Positions 47,401 to 55,078 of a DNA stretch of 64,000 bases are shown piece by piece. Position numbers and translations under genes: made by a program. The notes under the pieces are model-generated. The model was given only the letters and a program-made list of their open reading frames with translations. It searched no databases and had not been told where the DNA came from. The stretch's first letter is position 1, and each line of letters begins with the position of its first letter. The stretch comes from Pustulibacterium marinum. GTDB taxonomy: Bacteria; Bacteroidota; Bacteroidia; Flavobacteriales; Flavobacteriaceae. The stretch covers positions 1 to 64,000 of the forward strand of contig NZ_FPBK01000017.1 of the NCBI RefSeq assembly GCF_900116665.1. Reading direction: 5' to 3'.

Positions 47401-47682
47401 AATTTTGAAGTAGATACTTACCAAGCTCTTGGAAATGCTTCTTTTGAACAATTAGGATTCAAATATTATCCTAATCCTGTAAACAATAACGTATTGAATC
47501 TTTCTGCACAAGAAAATATTGAAAGTGTTGTAGTTTACAATTTAGTAGGTCAGCAAGTTTTAACTTTAGAACCAAATGCTACATCATATCAAGTAAATAT
47601 GACAGCTTTGACACAAGGAACTTATTTTGTTACGCTTTCTATTGGAGGTTCAACAGAAACAATTAAGATTCTTAAAAAATAG
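44482..47682 (+). CDS. Secreted multidomain protein with FN3 and choice-of-anchor/MAM-like repeats and T9SS type A sorting domain
   Basis: This 1066-residue protein has a signal peptide (ends near IGNAQ, 22). Order of parts: an N-terminal beta domain (25-200); FN3-1 (202-290); a jelly-roll domain (290-456) starting SFPWTEDFE; FN3-2 (457-545); a second copy of the jelly roll (546-712); FN3-3 (713-800); a third, diverged jelly roll (800-985); and a C-terminal sorting domain with YYPNPVNNNVLNLSA and LTQGTYFVTL. It is exported by the type IX system and probably serves adhesion or glycan binding; no catalytic motif is seen. It is close in style to the preceding gene, with nearly the same signal peptide start (MKKITLF). 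Confidence 0.88.
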   Translation: MKKITLFSFLFFAFGFFIGNAQVQVGFDEETATTVPIRSCYGYSYTQQIYYQSELNSSGTITAISFYVDELASVNDASSDWTIYMGHTSKTEFTNDTDWEDIGNLLQVYSGTVTYPEAGNWMTITFDTPFSYDNEENLLLAVDENQDGFDCTNYWGSSATNDDRSIVYSSDSTNPDPISPPTASSTYSYIANAIFTGITQSCLVPTDLEASNIATTYADISWTENNTAENWTVEYGEYGFELGTGTTFDINQTTATLEGLEAGTTYEVYVMADCGDSQSSYSQSLVFSTDCVAITSFPWTEDFESASTPELPVCWTYLNNNDDSDYFETYSGYGVDDSQSVGLYTDFNYGANDDYLILPQITLTGNERLKFNVRARSSNEPNDYEVVLSTTGTDAEDFTTVLQPLTTVSTTTQTQINPIYLDDYSGDVYIAIHVPVDGLDGYYIYFDDFIIEEIPSCLEPQDLAVSNITNYTADLSWTENGDASTWNIEYGETGFENGTGTEVTVTENPYTLTGLTPNTVYEYYVQASCGDGDESTWIGPFEFATTCLAVTSFPWTEDFEGAVTPELPSCWSFINNNDDADYFKTYDEYGVEESTAVGLYTDYNSGENDDYLVLPQFTLTGNERLKFNVRARSSYEPNDYEVVLSTTGTNAEDFTTVLQPLTTVSTTTQTEINPIYLDDYSGDVYIAIHVPADGLDGYYIYFDDFIVEEIPSCPTPSGLVISNITASSADISWEENGDATEWTIEYGEAGFTLGEGTSITVTSMPYTLSDLSSTTEYEVYISSNCSYDEVSEWSTLAYFETPCTALDLPYTNDFSDFPGSCWSEGNNSSITEGPNGENGAWLSDDYLNDSDSGIDAARVNLWNTGDSDWLVTPEFMIPTDVDYGVAYQVGVTTYSGSDAISMGSDDEVQFLISSDGGITWTSLETYNVDNTPSNEGEERLYDLSTYAGETVKFAYWATEGTVDDDEDYNFYVTNFEVDTYQALGNASFEQLGFKYYPNPVNNNVLNLSAQENIESVVVYNLVGQQVLTLEPNATSYQVNMTALTQGTYFVTLSIGGSTETIKILKK
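45085..46617 (+). repeat. Tandem 768-bp in-frame duplication inside the T9SS cargo gene
   Basis: Unit 1 (45085-45849, 255 residues) and unit 2 (45850-46617, 256 residues) each encode one FN3 plus one jelly-roll domain. In the last 93 residues of the unit only five positions differ, while many third codon bases have changed. Confidence 0.9.
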
Positions 47683-47705
47683 AAAAAACATTCATTTAGT
47701 TTTAT

Positions 47706-47732
47706 AGCCACCCATTTGGGTGGCTTTTTTTT
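47706..47732 (+). terminator. Intrinsic terminator after the second T9SS cargo gene
   Basis: Stem AGCCACCC/GGGTGGCT with an ATTT loop followed by eight T. Confidence 0.92.
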
Positions 47733-47746
47733 ATGGTACGAATACG

Positions 47747-47754
47747 TACATTTG
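47747..47754 (+). promoter_or_regulatory. -7 element (TACATTTG) of the glycosyltransferase unit
   Basis: An exact TAnnTTTG match lies right behind the terminator and ends 4 nt before the ATG at 47759, which predicts a leaderless mRNA. Confidence 0.55.
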
Positions 47755-47758
47755 TCCT

Positions 47759-48760
47759 ATGGAGTTATACTTTTCAATTGTAGTACCAATCTATAATCGC
47801 CCGGAGGAAGCAGATGAGTTATTATCTAGCTTGGCGCAGCAATCTTTTCAAAAGGCATTTGAAATTGTGATTGTAGAAGACGGTTCTCAACGAACTTCAA
47901 AAGAGGTCGTTCTTAAATATAAGGAGCTTTTAAATATCTCATATTATTTCAAACCGAATACAGGACCTGGCGATTCCAGAAATTTTGGAATGAAAAAAGC
48001 CAAAGGGAATTATTTTATCATACTAGATTCAGATTGTATTATTCCTTCAGATTATCTTCAAAATGTATCTAATTACTTGAAAGAAAATTATGTTCCTTGT
48101 TTTGGAGGAGCGGATACTGCTCACGATTCATTTACCAATTTGCAAAAGGCAATTAGTTATAGCATGACTTCCTTTTTCACGACGGGAGGAATTCGAGGAA
48201 GCAAGAAAGCTGTAAATAAATTTCAACCACGAAGTTTCAATATGGGAATTTCTAAAGAAGTATTCGAAATTACAGGAGGCTTTGGGAAAATACATCCTGG
48301 AGAAGATCCAGATTTAACGATAAGAATTTGGAATGCAGGTTTTGAAACAGCCTTTATACCCAATGCCGCAGTTTTTCATAAAAGAAGAATAAGCTGGGAG
48401 CGCTTTTACCATCAAGTTTATAAATTTGGATTGGTGCGTCCTATATTGAATAGTTGGCATCCAAAAACAAAGAAAATCACCTATTGGTTCCCAACTGTTT
48501 TTTTGGTCTCGTTTGTATTTAGTTTATTTCTGGCAGTAGTTAATTTCCCTTATTTTATTTATGGATTCATTTTATATTATTTGTTAATTTTTGTTGAAAG
48601 TTTATCAAAGAACAAAAATATTAGTATTGCATTTTTATCTTTAGTAGCTGTTACCATTCAATTTTTTGGATATGGATATGCGTTTCTAAAAGCAACGCTG
48701 AAATTAACTTTGAATAATAAAAGAGCAGAAGAGCTTTTTCCTAAAGTATTTTTCAAATAA
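47759..48760 (+). CDS. Glycosyltransferase family 2, membrane-associated
   Basis: I choose the ATG at 47759 (MELYFSIVVPIYNRPEEA); the frame is open to an ATG at 47720, inside the upstream terminator. The 333-residue protein has a GT-A fold: VVPIYNRPEE, the DSDCIIPSDY metal motif and GEDPDLTIRIW as the late acidic motif. Two C-terminal TM helices (about 240-290) anchor it. It transfers a sugar from a nucleotide donor to an unknown acceptor, perhaps an envelope glycan. The stop overlaps the YbbR gene (TAATG). Confidence 0.9.
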   Translation: MELYFSIVVPIYNRPEEADELLSSLAQQSFQKAFEIVIVEDGSQRTSKEVVLKYKELLNISYYFKPNTGPGDSRNFGMKKAKGNYFIILDSDCIIPSDYLQNVSNYLKENYVPCFGGADTAHDSFTNLQKAISYSMTSFFTTGGIRGSKKAVNKFQPRSFNMGISKEVFEITGGFGKIHPGEDPDLTIRIWNAGFETAFIPNAAVFHKRRISWERFYHQVYKFGLVRPILNSWHPKTKKITYWFPTVFLVSFVFSLFLAVVNFPYFIYGFILYYLLIFVESLSKNKNISIAFLSLVAVTIQFFGYGYAFLKATLKLTLNNKRAEELFPKVFFK

Positions 48761-49725
48761 TGGAAGATAAGAAGTCTACAACAATATTAACCTTTTTAAG
48801 AAGTAAGAGGACCATAACTTTTCTTATGTTCTTTGTGTTTTCTTCTGTGATTTGGTTGCTCATAAAACTATCTAAAGAATATAGAGCAACCTATGAAGTT
48901 AAACTCAATTATGCTGAAAAAAATAAGGAACGTGTTATCACAGATGTTTCTATAGATCAAGTTAGCGTAACTCTTCGAGGCAAAGGATTTCAATTATTGA
49001 AATACAATTTGATAGGAAGAGATATGACGGTCGATGTTACCGATGCAGGAATTAATGAAGTCTCGGTAAATTTATCATCAGAGAAATATAAAAATGATTT
49101 ACTCAAAGAAGTTTTTGATGATGATGCTACTATAATTAGCGTTTCTCCATCAAAAATAGCTTTAACCATAGACACTCTTACAAGTAAAGATGTCCCTGTA
49201 AAAACCAATATTCAATTGATTTTTAAAAATGGATATATGTTAAGCGATTCTTTGGTTACGGAGCCTCCTTACGTTACAGTGTATGGCCCGGCAGAGATTG
49301 TAGATACTATGGAAATTATAACTACTGCTTACAAGAGTATAGAAGATATAGAAGATGGTTTTACCTATGATATACCTTTGAAAGAAGCAGCACATGAAAA
49401 ACTAAGTTATTCAACAAAGGAGGTTACGGTTGTAGGGAAAGTAGAACGGTTTACGGAAGATGAAATAGATTTACCTGTTCGTTTTATAAATGTACCAAGT
49501 AATGTAACTATTAAGTCTTTTCCAAAGGAAGTTCCTGTTCTTATAAAAGGGAGTTTCGTTGACTTAAAAAAGGTTTCAAGAAATGACTTTGATCTTATTT
49601 GTGATTATGATGAAATAGATTCAACTTCCACTTATGTGAAAACAAAATTGAATAGAAAGCCTTCTAATATTCAAATTGTAAATATAAAGGACGATAACTT
49701 TCAAGTCTTAATTAAAACAAAATGA
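48760..49725 (+). CDS. YbbR-like domain protein (CdaR-like)
   Basis: This 321-residue protein has an N-terminal TM helix (about 18-36) and extracytoplasmic YbbR-type beta domains. In Firmicutes, YbbR/CdaR proteins control the c-di-AMP synthase CdaA, usually encoded next to them; no cyclase gene is here. Between a glycosyltransferase gene (1-nt overlap) and coaE (4-nt overlap), it is part of a tight operon. Confidence 0.85.
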   Translation: MEDKKSTTILTFLRSKRTITFLMFFVFSSVIWLLIKLSKEYRATYEVKLNYAEKNKERVITDVSIDQVSVTLRGKGFQLLKYNLIGRDMTVDVTDAGINEVSVNLSSEKYKNDLLKEVFDDDATIISVSPSKIALTIDTLTSKDVPVKTNIQLIFKNGYMLSDSLVTEPPYVTVYGPAEIVDTMEIITTAYKSIEDIEDGFTYDIPLKEAAHEKLSYSTKEVTVVGKVERFTEDEIDLPVRFINVPSNVTIKSFPKEVPVLIKGSFVDLKKVSRNDFDLICDYDEIDSTSTYVKTKLNRKPSNIQIVNIKDDNFQVLIKTK

Positions 49726-50312
49726 TTGTTGGATTAACTGGTGGCATTGGAAGTGGAAAATCCACAGTAGCTCAAATGTTTCATGATTTGGGAGTTCCAG
49801 TATTTATAGCTGATGTAGAAGCAAAGAATCTAATGAATTCTTCGAAAGAGCTTCAGTGTAAGATTATGGAGCTTTTAGGTAATGCGGCTATTGAAGACGG
49901 AAGAATTAATAGAAAGTTTATTGCAGAAAAGGTTTTTCAAGATAAACCACTATTGAATAAGCTAAATCAAATTATTCATCCTGCTGTGCGAAAGCATTTT
50001 TTAAAATGGACGGAGCAGCAGAATTTTCCATATGTAATAGAAGAAGCGGCAATACTTTTTGAAAGTGGTGGAGATGAAATTTGTGATGTAATAATTACCG
50101 TAACTGCGCCAGAAGATGTAAGAATACATCGTGTTTTATCTCGTGACAAAACCAGCGAAGAAGACGTACGAAATAGAATGAAGAATCAAATTTCAGATAC
50201 CGAAAAGATTCAAAAATCTCACTACGTTATAGAAAACGTTGATCTTGAAGAAACCCGCATAAACGTTCGGGAAATTCATCAAATACTCCTTAAGAAATCC
50301 ACTGAAATCTAA
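49722..50312 (+). CDS. coaE: Dephospho-CoA kinase
   Basis: This 196-residue P-loop kinase makes coenzyme A by phosphorylating dephospho-CoA. It has the Walker A segment GLTGGIGSGKSTVA, then VFIADVEAKNLM, NQIIHPAVRKHFLKW and the lid region HRVLSRDKTSEEDVRNRM. Full length for the family. It is the last gene of the glycosyltransferase - YbbR - coaE unit, with ATGA overlap to ybbR. Confidence 0.95.
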   Translation: MIVGLTGGIGSGKSTVAQMFHDLGVPVFIADVEAKNLMNSSKELQCKIMELLGNAAIEDGRINRKFIAEKVFQDKPLLNKLNQIIHPAVRKHFLKWTEQQNFPYVIEEAAILFESGGDEICDVIITVTAPEDVRIHRVLSRDKTSEEDVRNRMKNQISDTEKIQKSHYVIENVDLEETRINVREIHQILLKKSTEI

Positions 50313-50313
50313 T

Positions 50314-50363
50314 ATTTTAACATTTTTGTTAAGGTTAGGTTAAAAGCCCCGAAATGTTAAAAT
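50314..50363. promoter_or_regulatory. 12-bp inverted repeat with GTTA direct repeats before the histidine kinase gene
   Basis: ATTTTAACATTT (50314-50325) and AAATGTTAAAAT (50352-50363) are perfect reverse complements, 26 nt apart. Between them lie three GTTA units (50328, 50334, 50339). The array ends 8 nt before the -7 box, where an OmpR-type regulator could act. It could also form a hairpin ending the coaE transcript, but no T-run follows. Confidence 0.45.
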
Positions 50364-50371
50364 TAAGTCAT

Positions 50372-50379
50372 TACTTTTG
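50372..50379 (+). promoter_or_regulatory. -7 element (TACTTTTG) of the two-component system genes
   Basis: An exact TAnnTTTG match ends 5 nt before the ATG at 50385; the predicted leader is about 2 nt. No -33 TTTG is present, which would suit an activated promoter. Confidence 0.55.
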
Positions 50380-50384
50380 GCACA

Positions 50385-51944
50385 ATGAGTAAGAAATTAT
50401 TCGTTTTGCTAGTTATCCTGATGAGCTTGTCGCTCATAGGTATTATTTTCGTTCAAGGATATTGGATCAAGACATCTGTGGATGACAAAGAAGAACAATT
50501 TTCCATGAATGTGGCTTTGGCGTTGAATGCTGTTTCAGATGAAATTCAACAACGAGAAACTTCAGATTTTATTCGTAGATTGATAGACATCGGTATCGAC
50601 AGTATTGAGCCTACCAAAACCGAAATTCGTAGATTATACATTCAGGGAGTTAATAGTGAAACCAATCAATCTTACTTGTATGAAAACAGTATTATTGAAG
50701 AAGATTATGGTAATACTACGCTCTTTGAAAACAGTACAGATACTATTCAGATTAAGCGATACTACAGCCAAAGTACACAAACCAAAGAATCATCAAGACT
50801 AGATGCGGGAATGCCGGTTCCACCGGAAACAATTTCTAAAACGAGAAGATTAGGTGAGCTTGATAAAGCTGCTTTTATAACTAGTTTTAAAGATTTTGCA
50901 AAAGAATTGCCTATTACGGAAAGAACTTCCAATGATGAGGTAAAAGAATTGTTATCAAAGGAATTAAAAAACCGACAGTTGAATCTTGATTTCGAATATG
51001 GTATTTATAGTAATGGTTTGGCTACTAAAATACGTTCGGAAGGATTTAATTTTTCTAACAAGAATAGACATTCATCTCCGTTATTTATAGATAACGATGG
51101 TAATAATGAATACGACCTTTTCATCAGCTTTCCTGATAAAAAAGAATATGTTCTTTCATCTATTTTAACCATGGTAATGTTATCCATAACATTTACACTC
51201 ATTATTATAGTAGCATATTCCAGTGCATTAATGCAATTGTTGCGTCAACGTCAGATATCAGAAATTAAAACTGATTTTATCAATAACATGACGCATGAGT
51301 TTAAAACTCCAATTGCAACCATAAATTTGGCATTAGATTCTGTAAAATCACCTAGAATAATGAATGATCAGGCAAAACTGAATCATTATTTACAAGTGAT
51401 TAGAGATGAAAACAAGCGAATGCATGCTCAGGTAGAAAATGTTTTAAGAATATCGAGATTAGAAAAAAATCAGCTGAATATTAGTAAAGAAAGACTTGAT
51501 ATTCATGAGCTCATTGAAGATGCTATAACCCACGTATTGTTGATTGTTGAAGATAGAGGCGGTTATATTAATGAACATTACAATGCAGAGCGAACAGAGG
51601 TTTTGGCAAATGACGTTCACTTTACCAATGTTTTGGTAAATATATTGGATAACGCTGTAAAATATTCTGAAGGTCCACCGAAGATTGAAGTAACTACCGA
51701 AGTAGTGAAAAATAGTGTATTGATCAAAATAGAAGATCAAGGAATGGGAATGAATAAGGCTGTATTGAAAAGAGCATTTGAAAAATTTTATAGAGAACAT
51801 ACCGGAGATATTCACAATGTGAAAGGACACGGATTAGGATTAGCATACGTAAAAAAAATTGTAGAAGATCACCAAGGTGAAGTTTATGCAACGAGTGAAA
51901 AAGGCAAAGGAAGTACCTTTTACATAAAGTTACCTTTAATTTAA
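50385..51944 (+). CDS. Sensor histidine kinase
   Basis: This 519-residue inner-membrane kinase has TM1 (about 5-27), a periplasmic sensor region (about 28-255), TM2 (about 258-285), then a HisKA domain with the phospho-acceptor H304 in MTHEFKTPIATINLALD. The HATPase domain has the N box (NILDNAVKYSEG), G1 (IEDQGMGM) and G2 (GHGLGLAYVKKIV). I see no clear HAMP domain. It resembles RprX-type kinases of Bacteroidota in layout. The signal is unknown. The partner regulator gene follows after 7 nt. Confidence 0.93.
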   Translation: MSKKLFVLLVILMSLSLIGIIFVQGYWIKTSVDDKEEQFSMNVALALNAVSDEIQQRETSDFIRRLIDIGIDSIEPTKTEIRRLYIQGVNSETNQSYLYENSIIEEDYGNTTLFENSTDTIQIKRYYSQSTQTKESSRLDAGMPVPPETISKTRRLGELDKAAFITSFKDFAKELPITERTSNDEVKELLSKELKNRQLNLDFEYGIYSNGLATKIRSEGFNFSNKNRHSSPLFIDNDGNNEYDLFISFPDKKEYVLSSILTMVMLSITFTLIIIVAYSSALMQLLRQRQISEIKTDFINNMTHEFKTPIATINLALDSVKSPRIMNDQAKLNHYLQVIRDENKRMHAQVENVLRISRLEKNQLNISKERLDIHELIEDAITHVLLIVEDRGGYINEHYNAERTEVLANDVHFTNVLVNILDNAVKYSEGPPKIEVTTEVVKNSVLIKIEDQGMGMNKAVLKRAFEKFYREHTGDIHNVKGHGLGLAYVKKIVEDHQGEVYATSEKGKGSTFYIKLPLI

Positions 51945-51951
51945 AAAAACT

Positions 51952-52662
51952 ATGGAGACAGTTAACAAAAAGATTTTATTAGTAGAAGACGACCCAAATT
52001 TTGGAATTGTATTGAAAGATTATCTTTCAATGAATGATTTTGATGTTGTATTGGCGAAGAACGGAATGGAAGGTTTTGAGAAGTTTAGAAAAGACAACTA
52101 TGATCTTTGTATTCTTGATGTAATGATGCCTTACAAAGATGGGTTTACTTTGGCAAAGGAAATTAGAGAGAAGAATGAAAATGTGCCAATTATCTTCTTA
52201 ACTGCAAAAACCATGAAAGAAGATGTATTAAAAGGTTATAAAGTAGGTGCAGATGATTATTTGAACAAACCTTTTGATTCTGAAGTTTTATTAGCAAAAA
52301 TTCAAAGTATCATAAGTAGAAAATCTGTTGATTCTATAGCAGATAGTAAGCAATTTGAGTTTACAATTGGTAAATTCCATTTAAATTCAAAATTACGTTT
52401 CTTAACATTTGCAGACGAAGAGCCAATAAAACTATCTCCAAAAGAAAACGAATTGCTTAGATTGTTGGCATTACATGAAAACGATTTAATGCCTAGAGAG
52501 CTTGCACTTACAAAAATCTGGAGAGATGATAACTATTTCACATCTCGTAGTATGGATGTTTATATAGCGAAGCTTAGAAAGTATTTGAAAAAAGACGAAG
52601 ATGTAGAAATCTTAAATATTCACGGTGAAGGATTCCGTTTGGTAATCAAGAACGAAGCATAA
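51952..52662 (+). CDS. OmpR-family response regulator
   Basis: This 236-residue protein has a receiver domain (acidic pocket D13/D14, phospho-acceptor D56 in CILDVMMPYKDG, FLTAKTM, lysine in NKPFD) and a C-terminal winged helix (about 135-233, with LSPKENELLRLLALHEN and SRSMDVYIAKLRKYLK). It is paired with the kinase just upstream and probably binds direct repeats such as those at 50328-50342, which is inference. It resembles RprY in size and context. Confidence 0.94.
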   Translation: METVNKKILLVEDDPNFGIVLKDYLSMNDFDVVLAKNGMEGFEKFRKDNYDLCILDVMMPYKDGFTLAKEIREKNENVPIIFLTAKTMKEDVLKGYKVGADDYLNKPFDSEVLLAKIQSIISRKSVDSIADSKQFEFTIGKFHLNSKLRFLTFADEEPIKLSPKENELLRLLALHENDLMPRELALTKIWRDDNYFTSRSMDVYIAKLRKYLKKDEDVEILNIHGEGFRLVIKNEA

Positions 52663-52693
52663 TAAGATATACTACCCAATCATAAAAATCCGG

Positions 52694-52725
52694 AAAAGGC
52701 ATTATTTACATAAATAATGCCTTTT
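52694..52725. terminator. Bidirectional terminator between the response regulator and DUF3124 genes
   Basis: A perfect 15-bp stem (52694-52708 with 52711-52725) lies between convergent genes. On the plus strand it is followed by a T-rich stretch. Confidence 0.85.
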
Positions 52726-52731
52726 CTATTT

Positions 52732-53244
52732 TTAATAAGTTTCAATCTCTTTTGCCTCTGTTAAATATGAAATTCCTTGTTGGTTTAAAGTTCCAATCAT
52801 TATTCCTTGTAAAAGTGGTGAATTTTCTCCTGCTGTTTTTACTATAAAATTAGCGCCTGTACCACCGGTTTTATCCGCTTCTGTAACCACAAAGTCAATG
52901 GCTTGTAACGGTTTTAATTCAATAGGTTTAGAAAGATAGTTCCGTATTTTCTTTCCTTTAGAATTATAATAATCAACACTTTTCACAAAAGAGTTCTTAG
53001 AAATACTTGTGTTACGAATGCTTAACGTAACTGTAAGCTGAATGCTCATTTTTTCAGTGGAGCTATAAATTTCTGAATACACAGGAACATAGAAGCTTTT
53101 GTTGTTCAGGGATTCTATATTTTGACTTGTATAAAAAGAAGTAAGATCTGGTTGATGATATTCAGTTTCTTTTTGCTCCTTATTTTCACAAGAAACAGAT
53201 AACGCAATTATAGTTAAAAAGAATACACTTTTCAGGAAGTTCAT
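52732..53244 (-). CDS. DUF3124 domain lipoprotein
   Basis: This 170-residue lipoprotein (signal ending LSVSC, Cys at about 19) has a beta-rich domain of the DUF3124 type: SFYVPVYSEIYS, LTVTLSIRNTS, YYNSKGKKIRNYL and TGGTGANFIVKT. No function is known and no catalytic residues stand out. It may share a transcript with miaA (21-nt gap). It is convergent with the two-component genes. Confidence 0.85.
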   Translation of the reverse strand: MNFLKSVFFLTIIALSVSCENKEQKETEYHQPDLTSFYTSQNIESLNNKSFYVPVYSEIYSSTEKMSIQLTVTLSIRNTSISKNSFVKSVDYYNSKGKKIRNYLSKPIELKPLQAIDFVVTEADKTGGTGANFIVKTAGENSPLLQGIMIGTLNQQGISYLTEAKEIETY

Positions 53245-53265
53245 AACAAATGGTTTTCTGTAAAG

Positions 53266-54165
53266 TTACAGTATTTCTTCTATTTTCTGAATAATTTTCT
53301 TAAATGGAGTTTGATAATCAAACCAAAGAATTTCTTTATTTTTTCTAAACCAAGTGAACTGTCTTTTGGCAAATCTGCGCGTATTTTTCTTTACTTCTTC
53401 TGTGGCAAAATCTAGTGTGAATTCTCCTTTGAAGTAATTGAAAAATTCTCGATAACCTACCGTTTGTAAGGCATTGAGTTGTTGTTTATCTTTTAAGTCT
53501 TCCACTTCGTCAAGTAATCCGGCTTCTAGCATGATGTCTACTCTTCGGTTGATTCTGTCATAGACAATTGGCCTGTCTGCTTCTAAACCTATATAAATGG
53601 TTGTAAAGTTTCTATTGACTTCTTTATTTTTTAAGAAAGAAGAATAAGGTTTGCCCGTTCCAATGCAAATTTCTAGAGCTCTAATGAGTCTATGCGGATT
53701 TTGTGTATCTACTTTTTGAAAATACTCAGGATCTAATGTTTGTAACTGTTCCTGAAGTTCTTCAATAGTTTTCGTATTTAAATCTTCTCGAATACTAGGA
53801 TCAACATCCGGGAAATAATCCAATCCTTTTGTAAGTGCATCTACGTACAAACCGCTTCCACCTACGCAAATTACTACGTTGTGATGAGTAAAAAGTTCTT
53901 GTAGTTTAGTCAAAGCTTCTCGCTCAAAATCACCCACGCTGTATTCTTGCTCAATGCTGATGTGCTGAATAAAATGATGTTTAGCTGCTGCTAATTCTTC
54001 TTTTGAAGGAACTGCCGTACCAATTTCCATTTCTTTAAAAAACTGCCTAGAATCGGCTGAAATGATTTCAGTATTGAAATGTTGTGCCAGCTGAATGCCT
54101 AAAGCGGTTTTTCCAATGGCGGTGGGGCCAACAACACAGATAAGATATTTTTCTTCAGCTTGCAT
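53266..54165 (-). CDS. miaA: tRNA dimethylallyltransferase
   Basis: This 299-residue enzyme adds a dimethylallyl group to A37 of tRNAs that read codons starting with U. It has the P-loop VVGPTAIGKTALG, SADSRQFFKEMEIGTA, VGGSGLYVDAL and NPHRLIRALEI, then TRRFAKRQFTWFRK near the C-terminus. Full length. Its start lies 6 nt from the palindromic repeat at 54172, so that repeat would form its leader if it is read from upstream. Confidence 0.95.
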   Translation of the reverse strand: MQAEEKYLICVVGPTAIGKTALGIQLAQHFNTEIISADSRQFFKEMEIGTAVPSKEELAAAKHHFIQHISIEQEYSVGDFEREALTKLQELFTHHNVVICVGGSGLYVDALTKGLDYFPDVDPSIREDLNTKTIEELQEQLQTLDPEYFQKVDTQNPHRLIRALEICIGTGKPYSSFLKNKEVNRNFTTIYIGLEADRPIVYDRINRRVDIMLEAGLLDEVEDLKDKQQLNALQTVGYREFFNYFKGEFTLDFATEEVKKNTRRFAKRQFTWFRKNKEILWFDYQTPFKKIIQKIEEIL

Positions 54166-54171
54166 GTTTTT

Positions 54172-54268
54172 GCGTTAAAGATTGAGGCATTTGTTGGAGC
54201 TCTTTTGCCGCTAAGGCAAAAAGCGACTGCCGAAAGCTTGGTGTTTTGTGGATACAACACAAACGCCC
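54172..54268 (+). repeat. Palindromic intergenic repeat, copy B
   Basis: This 97-nt element begins GCGTTAAAGATTG and ends AAACGCCC. Inside are the hairpin TTTTGCC GCTAA GGCAAAA, the core CCGAAAGC and a second imperfect stem (TTGTG...CACAA). It shares head, core and tail with copy A at 21331; the stems differ in sequence but not in place. Its tail touches the stop codon of the channel gene, and its head is 6 nt from the miaA start. Confidence 0.6.
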
Positions 54269-55075
54269 TTATAATTTTTCGCCACAATGATAACAAAATT
54301 CTGCTTCATCTCTATGGTCATTGGTGTGGCAATTGCTACAAACTTGTGTATTTGTATTTATTTTTTGAGCCTGTTTTGAAAATTCAACCGTGACAATTCC
54401 AGTTGGAACGGCTATAATTCCGTAACCCAAAATCATAATCAACGAAGCAATAAACTGACCTAAATTTGTAGCCGGAGCAATATCACCATACCCTACGGTT
54501 GTTAAGGTAACAATAGTCCAATAAATACTTCTTGGGATGCTTGTAAAACCGCTTTCGGCACCTTCGATAAGGTACATAAGCGTTCCCATGATAACCGAAA
54601 GGATAAGGACTGTATAGATAAATACCGTAATTTTTAACCGACTTGCTTTTAATGCTTCTTTGAGCTGAGAAGCTTCGCCCAAAAACCGAACAAGCTTTAA
54701 AATTCTAAATACACGCAGCAATCTTAATGCTCTAAACGCTACCAAAACGTGCGAACCCACAAAGAAAAATGACAAATAGAGTGGGATGGTGGAGAAAAAG
54801 TCAATAATTCCATAAAAGCTGAAAATATACTTGAATGGTTTTTTGATACAAATAATTCGAAGCAAATATTCAATAGAGAAAAGAATGGTAATAATCCATT
54901 CGCAAGTAAGCAGTTCTGTATGGTATTGTGCGTCTAATGACTTTACAGACTCTAGCATTACAACAAGAATGCTAATGAAAATTAGAAAGAGCAAGACAAT
55001 ATCAAACCATTTTCCGGCGGGAGTATCTGCTTCGTAAATAACTTCGTAAAGCTTCTCTTTCCAATTTTTTTTCAT
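54269..55075 (-). CDS. Six-TM voltage-gated-type potassium channel with C-terminal zinc ribbon
   Basis: This 268-residue ion channel has six TM helices. S4 is a regular arginine ladder (FRALRLLRVFRILKLVRFL), and the pore has filter TTVGYGD. After S6 a short linker leads to a C-terminal zinc ribbon with C246, C249, C261 and C264 (CSNC...CYHC). It is an inner-membrane K+ channel. The ribbon in place of an RCK or cyclic-nucleotide domain is unusual, though I think it recurs in flavobacterial relatives. It lies 3 nt behind the DUF3857 gene. Confidence 0.9.
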   Translation of the reverse strand: MKKNWKEKLYEVIYEADTPAGKWFDIVLLFLIFISILVVMLESVKSLDAQYHTELLTCEWIITILFSIEYLLRIICIKKPFKYIFSFYGIIDFFSTIPLYLSFFFVGSHVLVAFRALRLLRVFRILKLVRFLGEASQLKEALKASRLKITVFIYTVLILSVIMGTLMYLIEGAESGFTSIPRSIYWTIVTLTTVGYGDIAPATNLGQFIASLIMILGYGIIAVPTGIVTVEFSKQAQKINTNTQVCSNCHTNDHRDEAEFCYHCGEKL

Positions 55076-55078
55076 GTT

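Noticed and set aside
47720-47758. Extended N-terminus of the glycosyltransferase
   Set aside because: The upstream ATG lies within the terminator at 47706-47732, and the GT2 fold starts right after 47759.
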